This document shows, piece by piece, positions 1-13,694 of a stretch of 64,000 nucleotides of DNA (positions are counted from its first letter, which is position 1; each line of letters starts with the position of its first letter). A program made the translations under genes and the position numbers. The notes below the pieces were generated by a model. That model saw only the letters and a program-made list of their open reading frames with translations. It was not told the DNA's origin and searched no databases. Source of the stretch: Isoetes taiwanensis. Lineage: Eukaryota > Streptophyta > Lycopodiopsida > Isoetales > Isoetaceae. The stretch is from contig JAJEKV010000394.1 of the NCBI GenBank assembly GCA_021234155.1, positions 1-64,000 on the forward strand, given 5' to 3'.

Positions 1-3000
1 TGAAGTGCATGATAGCCCCATATCTTGCACATCGGGTTTTTCATAAAAACACAGGCTAAGAGGCGATTCTTTTGGCCAGGAATGAAGCATATTCAAAGAT
101 ATGTATACGTCACTGTGTCCAAAAGTAAAGGCTATAAGAATGAAGCCGGCCGAGGTGAGCTCCAACCTTTGGACATTCCCAATAATAAATAAGAATGTAT
201 CGGCTATGAATTTCATTTGTAGGGTTACCACTTTAAGAGCAGGGGTATGATTCAATTTATGTGGTGGTTGATAGGCTAACTAAGAAGCTCATTTTTCTTC
301 CAACGAATTTCTGTATTTTAGCAGATATGGATATTTAACAAGTTGTTTACTGAAGGAGATGATTGCATGGAGTTCAAGAACCATAACCTCAAGGTGAGAT
401 GGTAGGTTTATTGGACAATTTTGGCAAGGCTTGTTTCAAAGGCTTTGGTAGAAACTAATATGAGTTCGACTATCATCCAGACGAGATGGACAAGCGAGAA
501 GGACCAACCAGGTTTGAAGACATGTTGAGAATAATGTAATGCACGAACATCTAATAATTAGGATTATATTTACATTTGTGGGATTTGCTTATAACATACC
601 CTGCAGATTAAATTAAAATGAGTCCCTTTGAGGCAAATATGCATGTGAATTCGAGATTGTTGTTTCGCCAATAGAATTAGGCGAGACCTGTAATCTAGTA
701 GAAGCACTCTATGAGAATGATTAAGTGTTGCTTTGGTATATGGCCAGAACTTCGCCATAACAACAAAGTGAAATAGACAAAAACAATGGCGACAAAAAGA
801 GCACTTTAGAGTTTCAAAATGGCGAACAAGTATTTTTTGAGGAGTTGAAATCAAAGCAAGGAGCTTTGAAGTTTAAAAACAAAGAGTTTGCCCCAAAGAT
901 ATCTGAGGACCATTTCAATCATTAGAAATGGCAAAATGACGTAAAAGTTCAATTACGAGCAGCGTGAAAGCTAATGTGTTCCATGTCGATCTTAGCAAAT
1001 ATATACTCACGATCATCTCTGTACCAATTCAGGGGATCGCAACAGTAAAGTCTACAGCAAGCGGAGAATCATAAAAGAAAGAGTCTAAAGTTGAGAAAAG
1101 AAAAGAATGAATTAGCCATTATCGATAAAATTGGGAGTTGCCCCGAAGATGCCATGGAGATGCAGATAAGAAATAGATGAAGAATACGAGGAACTGCACC
1201 CTTGAGAACATGGGTTGAATTCTCGAGGGAGATTTGTAGCGATCCCTAAGGTATGGCCCCTACAAGTCAGGTTAGTGGGTTGGACAAAATAATAGTAACA
1301 ATAGTAATAAAGGGAGTTGGAGAGGGGCGTTTTAGAAAAGGGCAGTGGCCTGCTTGAGACAAAAAAAAGGGAAGAGAGTGTGGCAGGAAGGAGAGGGAGG
1401 AAAAGGAGAGGGAGAAAATAATTTAAAATTGGAAATCAAGTCAGATCAAATTTTACTACGCTCTTAATCCTAGGTAATTTGTCGCGATGATGTGAATCTT
1501 GAGAAAAAAAAAGTAATCTTGGGATGGTTTCCTTAAGTTCAAGAGTTTTACGGTTTCTTTGATTCTTCAAAGTTCTAATTCATTCTTTGTTAAGCGGTTT
1601 GATGCTCTCTAATATTTGTATAAGATGTATAATGGGTTTGGTTGTTAAAAGGAAAATCTGGTGGCCAATACGTAAATTTCTCATGTAAATGAACGAGTTA
1701 AGATTATTCTTTCCAAAGATCCTTCTTAGCGGTCTTTCTTACGAAATGTTAGAAGTTCTTCATCACGTCCTTACGTTTTATGTCTTGGCTACCCCAAAGC
1801 GTGAAACACGACAAATGGTGGAGAGCCACAAGATAGAATCTTTCAATCATAGATAGAACCACTGGCACGCTGCGCCACGATGCTTACCTAAGGTAGACTC
1901 CGATCCATGCCTTAAATAAAAGTACATCTCTCGGAGGTTGCGAAAATCTGGTCGCCGGCCAGTTTTTAAGGACAAGATCAAAGTTTGGCGACGGAAATAA
2001 GGAAGACAGCGTGATCTGGTTTCGTTAAATTAAAAGCGAAAGTGGTATTAGAGGTATGAATTACCGCCATGTTTACAGCGCGCAGAGGCAAACTAATGGA
2101 GCGGTCCAAGGAATTAAAGTGGTTAAAATATACTTTTGGATTACACCTAATGTTGTTTTGCGTTCCAATAAAAAAAAAATAGGTCAGGCATATGCAAAAG
2201 TTAGAGTAGGCGAGGAAGGAGGAGAGTCTAATGGCCCCTGGTGAAGGCCGAGTCCCCTTCCTGGCAGCAGTTTCATCCACTTCTTGGAGGTTTTTCAAGA
2301 GATTTAAGGAGGCAAACGTGGGAGATATTTACATCATTGAAAGCCTTTCGATAGCTTTCAAATGCAGGAAAAAGTGCTGTCTGCAAGCAGTCTTGAAGAG
2401 AAGTTATGACAAGTGAGGACCCATAAATAAGTGGGGGATGGGCCCATAAGCAGGTGGTGGATAGGCCACGTTATCCTTAACATCAAATCTGTATGATCTT
2501 TATTTTTAGCGACTGCAACATATGTTCAAAGGAGAGTTGGCGATAGCGAATATATCTCTGTGAAGGAGAGAATACCCTATAAATGCACAAGTTGGATGGG
2601 TTAATGGAAGGCTCTTTGGTTTTCAAATGGCGGTCGAAGGGACAGAATCGATCTAAGTCCTTTATTTACTTTTCCTATCTTGCACACTTTTCCGATAACA
2701 TTTTTCTTCTTTTCACTGAAACGCTTATTTTTTTGTGAGGGCTAAAGCAGTGTAAAAAAGTATTCGGAACCAGCATAACAATAGGAAACAAAGCGAAGAA
2801 AAGTTCATGTGTATTTAATAACAATGTAGTCAAAATTCAAAAATAGTCCGGTTCGATTGGTGGATGCTCTATTCGGCTGCGGCGTGCACCTGCTTACCAT
2901 ATGGAATGTGTAAGATTCAGAAGGTTGCCACAAACCCGTATCTAGAATCACCGAGAACTTTCTTGGGCGCTGGCGGTATTAATGATCGTGCGCCGAATTG

Positions 3001-6000
3001 ATCGCTCGAGCTAAAATTCTTGAAAATAATTCTACCTCACCTGATTGCATGCAGATGTTACCATCATAAATTCGAGGACATAATTTTATTAAGATGGGTG
3101 TGAAATATTTTTAAAAATAAGCGGGTGCCTGCCAATTAGGTAAAATGCGCGTCATGTTTTTTCTCTATTCTACAACATTCAAGATTAGCCAAGGAGAACA
3201 TGAGCGTTTAAAATTTATTGATGAAGTGAAAAACTGATGTATTTTTGAATAAGATGTTGATAGATATTGACCCCTGTCTGAGCACATGTATATTCCATGA
3301 CTTGAGCTGGTATTGGGATGAAGATATTTTCTACTTGGCCTTACTATTATTGTTACTTTGTGTTGTAGTTGTTGGGAATTTATAATAGTGCTAAGATTGA
3401 AATTCTAGCTCAAATTAGAAATGGAGCTGGTAGGAGAATGCTTCAATTTAGCGTTCCCAGAAATTTTTGGGAACGTTACATACATGAAGACCAAAAGTCG
3501 AGTTCAAAGTGAATTGCCTTTGATGTGAGGGAATGTAAGCCTTAAGGTCCAAGCTTCAAATGTAAACCATATCCATTTATTTTGTTCAATTTGACAAAAT
3601 TTATGGTGATAATAACAATTTGGATTTGGTTCTGCAGATACGTTGATGTGATCAATTTGGAGTTACCAAATCTTACTTAACTATAGTGAAGCCATCATTT
3701 TTTGTCAACCCATTGCAATTAGCGCTGTCATTAAACATTTGGCATGTTCAATCTTACCTCGTAATTATAAAGTGAGAGTGCAAAGGTTGGCTATGTAATA
3801 ACATGTACTTTGAAAACACCCCAAAACCGGCAAAGTATGCATGGAATGAGTAGGTTCGTTGCATTGGTTAAACAAGATATAATGTTGTTAAGCATGGAGA
3901 ACAATAATCTTAACTAAACTAATCAAAGGCCGAATGCGCGCGTCAGCCTGGCAATACTAAATATCTTGCAAAATCGGTTTTAACATGATGCCTCGCATGG
4001 TAGGCCATTCCCTAGATTCTTGTTAGATTTGCCATCATAAAAGTAAGTTATTAGAAGGGCAGGAGATGCGGCATTGTACGGCAGACTGGGAAGGGCCGGT
4101 ATGCCGGAAGCAAAGGATGCGACCCAAAGTTATATGCAAGCTAATATGGCGAGTTAGGGCATGATTGGTGCAGAAAGATTTACCCGATGCTCTCTAAAGA
4201 TCATTCCGCAGTTCTAAGACAATATCTTCTAATTTACGAGGGCATTAAAAGCTTTCAGCTCGCCTCTTCTAGCGACGATGTGGCTCTTTCCAGTCCGGGG
4301 TTTCGAGGGGCCCATTTAAGAATCTTGCCACACTGGCGTTGCAGCGGCATTTGGAGAACTCATGCGGTGGATAGCATTCACCATACTGACTATTGAAGCA
4401 GCCATGCCGGTCATTGTCTATATTGTTTGCACCTCATTAGAATCATCAACCAAATATGAAGGTTGTCCACGCACCTTCATAAATTAAGTTGTTATCAACA
4501 ACTAACTGCGTCCAACACACCTTGCCAGTACGGCATGCTGCTCATCCATACCGATATGTTTCCCGATTGGAACCAAAAAGCTTGATGGGGAAGCTTTTAC
4601 CATCATGATGATGACCACCCGGTTGAGAAAATGTTGATTATGCGGCAGGGGTTGGCGATAGGAAGCGAAACATTTCTTGAAGAGAGGGATGGCTAAACCT
4701 CCATAGAAATTTGGTAAATGCGTTAAGATGACCGATGTGCTAAAAATAAAGAAGTTCAAGTCGAACGTTCAAACCCTTATTGTTAAATAGTAGAAGGTAT
4801 GCTCGCCGCTAGGCCTGCGATAAACCGGAATGGACTCCATAGCATGAGTTCTTGATGAAAGCGCTTTCATCTGGCTACGGTATCCTTTCTTTGTGTTCAC
4901 CATCCCTGCTCTATTATACAATGAGCTGGCTGGTTTTAGTTTTGCAGCTTCGCGTCTCATGTGACTTTCACTTTTGATTTTCAGTTGTATGGCCTGAATT
5001 GCCACAATAGTAGGAGTGCAGCGTAAAAACAAGCTAGCGTCCCAAGCAGACCTTGATTACAGGAACAAAAAGCCACCTTATGAATAAAGGTTGATGGTGA
5101 TCGTATTGTATGGGAAGCAGAAGAAAAGTAAATTCTGTAGAAATAGGTGGCAGAGCGGTGAAGCATTTCGGGGATAGAAGAGATGCTTGCAGCTCAAGAA
5201 GATGCTACTTGATGACCTATTCGATCCAATAAAGCAAGAACTTAAGTGAAGTCTTGATGCACAAAAATGTGGCATGGAACCACAGGGGGTATTCAATTGT
5301 TCCCATGAAAACAGAATGAGCTTCATCTTCTTCCAAAAGCCAGGGTAAATCCGAGGATACTATTGGGCACTATCTAGAAGTGAACTCATAGCCAGGGTGT
5401 AGAAACCCCGCGACATTACACACAGGGAGGTACTGGAATAATCATGACATTGGATTGCTAAATATGAAATCGATGTATGTTATTTTTGGCTTCACATTGG
5501 CATGACATGTGGACACTCCAAATTGCCGGGAAAAAGCTGCACCTAGAGTTTGAAGCAGCCACTTGCTATGAGCCAGATCTTAACACAATAAAAGAAAGGG
5601 AGATTTACTTGGGAATACTTTAGCAGGAGGCTCAGGTGACGGGGGTTCAAATCCCTCTTTTTCTCAATTCTGAATTTAATTGGCTATGATAAATCATATA
5701 AAAACTCTGTTTGTTTCATTAAAATAAAAAATTGTTTTATATTGACCCCTGTCAGTAAAAGGTGGTATAGGGATCCCTTCATGGTACTTTCAAAATTCTA
5801 AAATGCCCTTGGGTCCCGAGAAAAAGAGAGGTGTTGTAGATTTCTCTCTAAAAAAAGTGATGAGAAATGTCAGGAAAAGATTAAAGGTCGTGCGGTAGGT
5901 TCCACAAAAAAAACGAAATGACCAGAAACTCTCCTAGGCCTTGACTTTCGTTAATATTTACAGATTTTTTGAACTTGTTTATTCATACCAAAACGAAGAT

Positions 6001-6822
6001 TCACTATTCAATATTGAAATAGGGTGAAAGCTTTCTTTGCTTGCTTAACCGTCTCTGCATGGTGATGCATTGGTAAAACAAATAACTTCGAATAAGGTTA
6101 GAGTTCCTAATTTAAAATTTTCAGAGGGTTGGGGCAGATTCGCAGGTTTTCTTTTCTTTCCTGATTTTTAAACGCAATATTTTTAATAACGAACTCGCGA
6201 GTTTTCAACAGCGACTTTTGAACACGTTTTGTGCAAGTTTTCAGCAAGGTTTCAACCTAGTACAGGCGCAGTTTTCCCAACAACCGAGTTTTCAACCCAC
6301 GGTGAAACGGGGATTTTTCAACAACAGGTTTTGGCCCGCACCTAGAAACGAGTTTATTGCGGCGCAGGTCCAAGGTTAATATTTTGCATAAAATACCTCA
6401 AAAACAGAGCTGTTAGATAAACCGCATTGCAACAAACCCTCGAGGCATCACGGTATCTGCGAGAAACAATTAAAACCCTCTTGCGTACAAGCAAAATTAT
6501 CTACCTAAATAGAGCTAAAAGTAGCGCCTTCTGAACACTACGGTGTACTGTAGGAATCATCCACGCATCCTTTACAAAGCAGAGGAAGTTGAAAAGATAT
6601 TTCAAAGAAACTTACAAAAACTCTAGAAACTAAAGCTAAGTTTAAAAGAAACCTTTACGCTCCAAGAGATGGGTAATAGGAATATGCGATACATCTATCG
6701 CTGAAGAATCGAAGAAACAGAGGCGAGCACCATAAAAACCTCATATGAAACAGAAAAGACCAAACCGACCTTCATAGCGCCTCTTCGAGGCAAGGTGCTT
6801 CACCATCCTTCCGGCTGGCTCG
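1..6822. other. AT-rich intergenic DNA, no gene recognised
   Basis: I see no convincing exon on either strand; all open frames are short and of biased AT-rich composition. Small features: a purine-rich patch at about 1,365-1,430; a 15-nt match (ATATTGACCCCTGTC) near 3,263 and 5,740; a pol III B-box-like GGTTCAAATCC at 5,644-5,654 without a clear A box; and a cluster of GTTTTCAAC-like motifs at about 6,190-6,350. None amounts to an element with both ends. Confidence 0.6.
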
Positions 6823-7279
6823 ATGGAGCTCGGAGGAATGCGCCACAGCGCCCTCGGCGGAATCATGGCCTTGAAGAAGGAGAAAAAACTTCGAGAAGGC
6901 AAAGGGGAGCAAAAAAAAGTGCTGGCTGCAATGTGGGAGGCGGTCGAACGGTCAGCTTCAGGTGTGCGATGACGATCTGGCTGCCATGATCACGGAGACC
7001 ATAGTCCGCACGGGCGGTCCCAGCAGCGTTCCCCATACATTCTTGTTTATCCAATGGGAGGTCGCCGTAAACCGACGCTTCTTGAACGAACTCTTGCGTG
7101 TCCTTGAGCGATCACATTGGCTATGGTGTTGGAGAATTTTAGTTTTCCCAAACCTCTCTGTTGGCCAGAGCAAGAAGCAAGGATTCCGGAACCTCTGCGG
7201 CAGAAAATTATTTAATGCAAAAAAAAAGCCCAGCCGGCGTCTTGGCACATTTTATGCCATTTGGCGTCTGCAGCAGTAG
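6823..7279 (+). pseudogene. Unidentified coding relic in two frames
   Basis: A 49-codon frame runs from ATG 6823 to TGA 6970-6972. It has a Lys/Glu-rich stretch (MALKKEKKLREG at residues 15-26) and then an amphipathic segment (AAMWEAVERSASG). At its end a second frame opens near 6,962, beginning CDDDLAAMITETIV, and stays open to about 7,279. The amino-acid texture carries smoothly from one frame to the other, which suggests one ancestral coding stretch with a frameshift around 6,965. GC content is clearly higher than the flanks. I do not recognise the family. It could instead be a captured or retroposed gene fragment whose carrier is no longer visible. Confidence 0.3.
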
Positions 7280-8014
7280 GCAAAATCAGCGGCGTATTAG
7301 TAGATGCCAATCTAGAATGAAGTAACCACCTAAAAATGAATGGCAGCCCTAAAGGGGCAGGGGCAATCGAATCTGCATGTTATAAGCGAGAAGAAGAAAT
7401 ATGAAAATTGGAAGCATTACCATGCGGAGAGGAAATATAGAAATTTGGCGAATTTATAGGATACCAATAAGGTATGAGACTTACACGATACGGATGTACA
7501 GACATTTGTTTTGATGCAAAAGCTGGAAATGAAGTGTTTGTAGCAAGGTTTTACTATGGAATCCATTTGTTCTCGGTATTTTACCTGAAACAAATATTTG
7601 TAGCATCTCATTTTGCACTCTTGTGGTACGGCTTATACTAGCCTAAAAAGGCATTTTAGAAATTTATTGGATTTTGGAAAAAATTTCATGAGCAGTACTG
7701 CTTGAGCTTGCTTCATGATCCGGTTAAACCCAAAAATGGCGGGTACATGTTATTAAAAGGTGGAACTAGCGATTTGCTCTCTAAGGCGGTTATTACCATG
7801 GTTTTCCAGGTTGGAGCTTTCACAATTTTTTACTCTGGCATAAATAAAAGGTAGAAATCATGGATTCACGCCATATCATAGTAGCGATGGGTGGCTCTAT
7901 GTGTGGCTCTATTATACTTATTACATACAAACTCTAGGTCTTTACATACGGGGGCCATACTAATATGATCTTTTGCTTCATGGCTTTTTCGGATCCTTAC
8001 TAATATAGAAACTT
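7280..8014. other. AT-rich DNA, nothing recognised
   Basis: No exon-like stretch, repeat unit or element terminus was found here. Confidence 0.5.
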
Positions 8015-8239
8015 GTGATGCACGGTTTTGAATGGCATGGGACGAGGTTCTTTGGAAAAACAATCCCGGACAATATTATCGAGAAAACAAAGTGCTTACT
8101 TGAGGAAAAGGGCTATTATGTCGAGATTCCATGTGTGAAACGACTACTACATTCATCACGGATCCTGCAAATGTCGAAGCCCAGGACTTTGGCTCGTATT
8201 TTGGATAATGGAGCTTCAAAACATATTTTGGAGTGCTAA
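8015..8239 (+). pseudogene. Possible Ty1/copia gag-pol relic (protease-like motif)
   Basis: A 74-codon frame ends with ILDNGASKHI (about residues 62-71). This resembles the retropepsin motif of Ty1/copia polyproteins, where D-S/T-G-A-S is followed by His; here the second position is Asn instead of Ser/Thr, which would be inactivating. The preceding residues do not show the CCHC zinc knuckle expected just upstream, and the frame stops soon after. No LTRs, primer-binding site or reverse-transcriptase motifs were seen nearby. The call rests on one short motif, and chance similarity is possible. Confidence 0.25.
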
Positions 8240-9204
8240 AAGGGATACGTCTGTTTGCTCTAGTAATTTGAAAACATAAACATGTAGTTACTATAAGGTT
8301 ATATGCTTTAAGCAGCGTAATGATCAAATTGATGATTACACTTTAAAATCGTTACTATTTTGCTATTGCTACACCTTGTTTGCAACTTAGAGTGCATAAA
8401 ACAAATATGTTGTATAAATATGTTGCCTCGCAGCTTTTGGATTTGAAAAGATTCTCAAATTATATTTCCATCTCTCTTTTCTGTTAAAAACTTTCAGGCA
8501 AAAGATACAATTCGGTGATAAATTGATAAGAGACCCAATGTACCTTTTGGCCCCTTGCATCTAGGGATTCACAATGTTTGCATGATTGTTCCTCCAATTG
8601 TGTTTACTTTTTGTGGAAGTTGGCTTTAGCGTGAAGGATGGAATTTTGAAAAGGACATGCACAGGCCACTTGGAGTTTGGAGTTGTCTATATATTGGAAT
8701 ATGGGTTAGCGGTGGTGGCCTACATAAAGAGAGTGATTCAAGTAAACACAATTATTTTAGATAATTGATACATTGAAACATGTGGTATGGTCCTCTTGAC
8801 TCAATTTATATATGTTTGGATAGCTTACTTGATTGATAAGCTAAAGTCAAGTTCGGGCAAAATTTCAAACAATTATACGAGTTCATAGTATATATGTACG
8901 AGATTCATTGAATTGATTAATCATTGTGAGTGTGAATGATTACTTCTTATTTCTTATGGTTTTAAGGAATAAATAATGGTCTTCAAATTACTTAGGCTTT
9001 GGGAGAAGATGTACTAGTCTAGGCCGGCTTGTTCGATTTAGATATTAGAATGTTAATCTCGGGCAAGGGATTGACTGAAAAGGAATCCGGTCTAGGTTTG
9101 CTAGTTAAGTAGGATTTTTTTTGTATGAAGGGTTTTGATATAGAAAACGAATTATGTGCTCCAATTTTCCATTTAAATTGCCAATCCATGTTCAGTGGTC
9201 ATGA

Positions 9205-9345
9205 GGAGGATTATCTCAAGGCGAAGAAGTTATTGGACATGCACATGATCATTTAGAAATTAGAGGTTTGGCACTTCATTTACATCTAGATGATGATGAG
9301 ATAGATGACATTGAGCATGATCTAGGTGAACAAATTGATGTATGA
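9205..9345 (+). pseudogene. Short acidic C-terminal coding relic, unknown family
   Basis: An open frame of about 46 codons ends at TGA 9343-9345. It is rich in His, Asp and Glu (GHAHDHLEIRGLALHLHLD followed by an acidic DDDEIDDIEHD run). The composition differs from its AT-rich neighbours, which translate to low-information sequence. It looks like the end of an old coding exon, possibly transposon-derived. No diagnostic motif allows a family name. Confidence 0.25.
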
Positions 9346-9887
9346 ATAATCAACATTTGTAATCTTATTGCAATTACTACTATGGTTTTATATCATTTGA
9401 TATTGAGTGTTGTCTTTCCAAATTTATGCGTCTCCAAATTATGGGGGCTGCCGCTAAATTCCTTGTAAATCTTGAGAACCTAGAGGTCCTCTTCTTTGCT
9501 ACTCGCCCCCTGAGAGATCATCCTTCAAGGGTGACTATATGTTGAGATCGACTTCTACAAGAGCTTAACCAGATTGAGTGGCATTTGTTTGCACCTTCTT
9601 GCAATTTTTATGAATTCATTTTACTCATCATATAAAGAGTAGTTCCAGAGTTTTAATATATATATGTTATATACATTACAAAGCATCTCAGATTTGATGA
9701 GTCTTGCCTTCCTAATAAGGTTTGCTTTTTGTCCACATCACAAGAAAATTTACCCTCTACCATTTTAATTCCCCTTCATCCAACTAGTTCTTAGGATATC
9801 CAAATCATTCATGAATCGTGCCAAAGTAATATCCCTTGGTGCAAGATTACTATATCTTAGAAAAGGAATACACAACACAATTTTGTT

Positions 9888-10130
9888 GAAAATACTAGAT
9901 ACAAAGTTGGATGACATTCTCAAGAAGTCTTTAGGAAAATGTTATAGCGACTTAGTTATAATGTTGTTTCAAAATTGTTGCATTTACGTCCACTCTAAAT
10001 TGGACAAATGCTCCTCCTGATTCGTTTGAAATATTAGATAAAAATTTGGATACCATTTTTGTTACAAGTCTTAAGAAAAGTTGTTACATCTTAGTTATAA
10101 TATTGTTCAAAAGTTGTTGCAATAACCCTT
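9888..10130 (+). repeat. Diverged tandem duplication, period about 142 bp
   Basis: Two direct copies (about 9,888-9,985 and 10,030-10,125) share the order AAATA.TAGATA, TTGGATRCCAT, AAGTCTT.AG.AAA, TTAGTTATAAT and TTGTTGCA, at roughly three-quarters identity by eye. The first copy lies in a 69-codon open frame; the second does not keep it open. Confidence 0.55.
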
Positions 10131-10140
10131 AAATTAGATA

Positions 10141-12032
10141 AAGAAGTTGGCAAAAAGGATGACTTTGCCTTGGACGGGGATATTTGACACTATGCACTAG
10201 ACATAGAATTTGACGTATAACACTTTTACCCTTTGTGTCAAGATAGTAGCAATGACACAAAATTGTTACTGACATATGGCTCGTCACAAGGGTTGACACT
10301 ATACCCCCATCCTCTTGTAGTGTCATAGCTTGCTTCCCATAAAAAGGCTTTGTTAGTGATATAAAGCGAGAATGAGGCGATTGTTATGACAAAGACCCTT
10401 AGAGCGTGTATACCCTAAGAGGCGTGTGACAATGAGTTGTGAAGCTCGGATAGAAAACAATTGCTTCAACGATCCTTTGTGTCAAAAGAATGGACACCTT
10501 CTCCCACACACTCCAAAAGATTGGAAAGCTATTACAAGCCAAAAGGCAAGAACCAACAAATGTCTCAAAGAATATAGCACATAATTGACATATTCATATC
10601 AGCCTCTTGGCTAGAAAGTCTTAGCTCATTCGCTTTTATGGCGTAGGACATATCGATGGTTTTCTTTAAAGAAAAACTCTTACATTCCTCGTGATACATT
10701 CCCAAAACATATCATAATTGTGCTTGTGTTGGATTCGCAAAAGAATGCTCATTATAAACTTATAATGACTAGGGATGGAATGCTTCAAACTTCAGAACAA
10801 TCCTTTATGAAGTCCTCAAATCTCAAACACATTACTTTGTAAGAAAAAGAACATCGGGAAGATAATACGAGTTTCTAATGTTCTTAAGATGTTGAGGAAG
10901 AGGAATAATGCAAGATGATATAGGACTAGTGCCATCGGTTTACCACCTAAATGGAAACTTTAACTTACCTTTAAGCAGAACAAAAATGAACATTGGTTTG
11001 CGTAAACAATATCGATTAACCGATCGCCTCAATTCTCTTATTTTTGTTGGGAAAAGACCACTCGGAGATCGTTTTCATTTTTGGAAGATAGTCAATTTAT
11101 TCAAAGAACGCTAATTTTAGCGTTGTTGGTTTGGAATAGTAACTAGGATAGCGTTCTTACCACTGACCTTATGACCAGCTTGAAGAGGAAATGACAAAGT
11201 GACATGAAACTTTAAGTACGCTAATTATCTTATATCTCATATCGCATATATATATGGTGTTTATATGGAATTTGAGAAAACCCTATTCTTAGGTGCACCC
11301 TCACAGGAGTTTTTAAGTTGAACAGAGATCTAAACTTTTAAATAATTGAAGAATCACGTCCACGCATAAAACAAATAGTGGGATTTTGGTTCATTTCAGC
11401 ACATGTTATAGTGGTTCTAGATTATGGTAAGGAGGAAACGGAGTTGTTTATTTTTGATTGGTTGTGTTATTAAGTGAAATAACAAAACAAATCGCAGATT
11501 TAGTGATTTGATTTGGTATGGTTCAAGCAACATATTATTGGGACTCCCTCGTCCCTGGCTCCTCATTAGGGTTTTGCGCAGATTTTCTAGATGTCTTGGA
11601 AATGGAAGTGGTGTAGTCCATGTGTGTGGGATGTATTAGGTTTTGCATTTAGCTCTTCTCAGATGATTTCATCTTCAAATTCTAGCGGCGATATTAAATC
11701 TTCCCATGGAGCTTGTACATACGGTTTGTCATAGGTTTGAGAGGAGGGTTCAATTCCCGCCGCCATTTCTCAGCAGCTAGGTCAAATAAAAGTATAATGG
11801 TGGAAAACATTTAGCATGGTCCGGAGAAAAGCACATATCAAATGCGGGATAACATAAACCTTGATGGATTATTCCTATAAATATTTTATGACGTGAATGG
11901 CCCATTGTTCAATGAGTGCACAATGGCGTGGTGGCATAGAAAGCGCCATCGGATCTCGCTGCTTGGCACCTTCAACACCCCTGGACAAGATGGACATAAT
12001 GGCGACACATGTGGATAAGAGTGTATGAATGG
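10141..12032. other. No gene recognised
   Basis: AT-rich sequence with scattered short open frames. A B-box-like GGTTCAATTCC lies near 11,747 in a GC-rich patch (GGTTCAATTCCCGCCGCC), but I could not find an A box or fold a tRNA around it. I see no mobile-element ends. Confidence 0.5.
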
Positions 12033-12540
12033 TTATTGCAGAGGGACCCTTTTCGGCGTACTTGCGGCTTGCTTCCGCGATAGTGATTCAAACTTTATTA
12101 CCACCACTCGGGCGACAGAACGGTTGGTATGTGATCTATGATGACATCCAGCCTGAGCAATTTGGGCATCGCTGATACTGGTGGAGACTTCCGTACGCGA
12201 ATAGGCTTTTCGTGACCAGTTTGGCCTGGCGGGAACATATTGCGGCTTAAATGAAACTACTGGATGCGTACGCCAGGATTGCCAGAGCACGTTCGATTCA
12301 CGCTATGGCGACGGTAGCCGGTCATCCCGATATCTTTGATTCTCCCCACCCAATGATCTCCACCCGGTGGCGAATTATAATAAAAGGCTTCATGGCAAAC
12401 CGAAGGAGAACGGGGAGAAGCTGACTTGGCGCAGCATTAATTAAATTACATCTTGGTAGGTGGCGGGGATACTTTTGCCCATCACACCTGAGGTTGGGAC
12501 AGCGATGAGAATGAAGAAGGTGAATCACAGGGGTCATCAA
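12033..12540 (-). pseudogene. Continuation of a degraded minus-strand coding relic
   Basis: GC-rich sequence with overlapping minus-strand open frames (12,322-12,540 and 12,033-12,290) lies downstream of the better-preserved relic at 12,874-13,414. Frames are broken and no motif is recognisable. I include it because base composition and strand match the neighbouring relic, suggesting one older gene or element. Confidence 0.25.
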
Positions 12541-12873
12541 CCCTCTTCAGCTAGGCTAACCGTGAGCTATCAGGATCCGTGCTTGGAATACCTTTCGCTT
12601 ACAATTGCGCTTGGACTCGATCATGTCTGAGAGGCCTATCTGCAGAGATAACTTTCTGAGAACTGACTAGAGAATTTCAGGCTCCCGTTTAACAACAGGC
12701 CTTTAATTGAAATACATACCTTCCTCTTCTTCGCTGAGAACCCTGTGCGGGAGGCCTGCTACAAAAGGCCTTCATATAGCACCACCGAGAGCCGATGGTT
12801 TGTCGATGAACTTGGTACTTGCTTGATAGTCACTGCCGACTTTAGTACAAATTTATCAAACAACAATAAAGAC

Positions 12874-13414
12874 TTACGACCCATTCTGCGACATCATGGA
12901 AATGTTTTTATACTCTTGATGTGCCCCAGGCATTCGGAAGGTCACTAGAAGCGCTGGCTGGAGACTATCTAAGGGCATTGGTACAATACTGAAATCTGAC
13001 TTCTGCCAAATCAGCTCGAAATCGACTTGAGTACCCTCCACGGTCAGTCCGCCACTAGTAATCCAGAGGGTGCTCAGGAGCTTCGCGGCGTCGCCAATGG
13101 AAAGGTACATACAGTCACGGAATGGAACCACCGGCATTTGCCAAGTAGGCGGGAGCCACAGGCGAGTCTCCTCTGGCGGGTTGTTTCAATGAAGGCGCGC
13201 CCCAGAGGCTTTCCCGATGTGGACCACGGCGAGTAGTTTCCATCTAAAGGCCGAGGTCCATATTGTCCGGCCAACTCGCCTACGATCATGGTGTTGGTTA
13301 ATACCATTTTTGCGCTCTTGGTGACAGCAAACGGCAGGCAAGAAAGCAGGGAGTCGGGGCCCTCATAGGGTTTGAGCTCGACCCTTGCCGTGATATATAT
13401 TTTACCTGCGGGCC
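12874..13414 (-). pseudogene. Frameshifted coding relic, family not identified
   Basis: Reading leftwards on the minus strand, an open stretch of about 80 codons (about 13,410 to 13,160) shows well-mixed residues including GKIYITARVELKPYEG and SAKMVLTNTMIVGELAGQYG. The frame shifts near 13,150 and a second open stretch continues to a stop at 12,874, including GDAAKLLSTLWITSGG and DFELIWQKSDFSIVPMPLDS. Hydrophobic alternation and codon texture are those of a real globular protein, unlike the surroundings. There is no ATG context I trust, and no conserved catalytic motif. Cellular, transposon or endogenous-virus origin are all possible; I cannot choose among them from the sequence. Confidence 0.45.
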
Positions 13415-13694
13415 TTGATAGAATATGGCGGCGGGACTGTCTTTTGTTGCTTTAATAGGCTTGCAGCTTTTGACACGGTTCTTAGGGAGAAGTTATGGAA
13501 GATCCCGATTAAGGTCCCAGGAGATTCTGAGAATCGTTATGCGTTGCACAAAACATAATTTGGCCGATACTTACCGTCAAGTCCAACATAACATGATAGT
13601 GTTAGAAGGGTCCTTAAGATTGCCCACTCTCAGCGGTGTTTGGCACCGTATATTATTGGTAGAGGTTGGCATTGAAAGAGGTGGAGGGGCTTAA

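Noticed and set aside
5625-5670. tRNA-like GGTTCAAATCC
   Set aside because: A B-box match is present, but there is no A box, anticodon stem or acceptor pairing, so no tRNA gene was called. The GGTTCAATTCC near 11,747 was rejected for the same reason.
10926-10942. ACTAGTGCC as a minus-strand Helitron 3' end
   Set aside because: No hairpin follows and no 5' partner exists; a chance CTAG.
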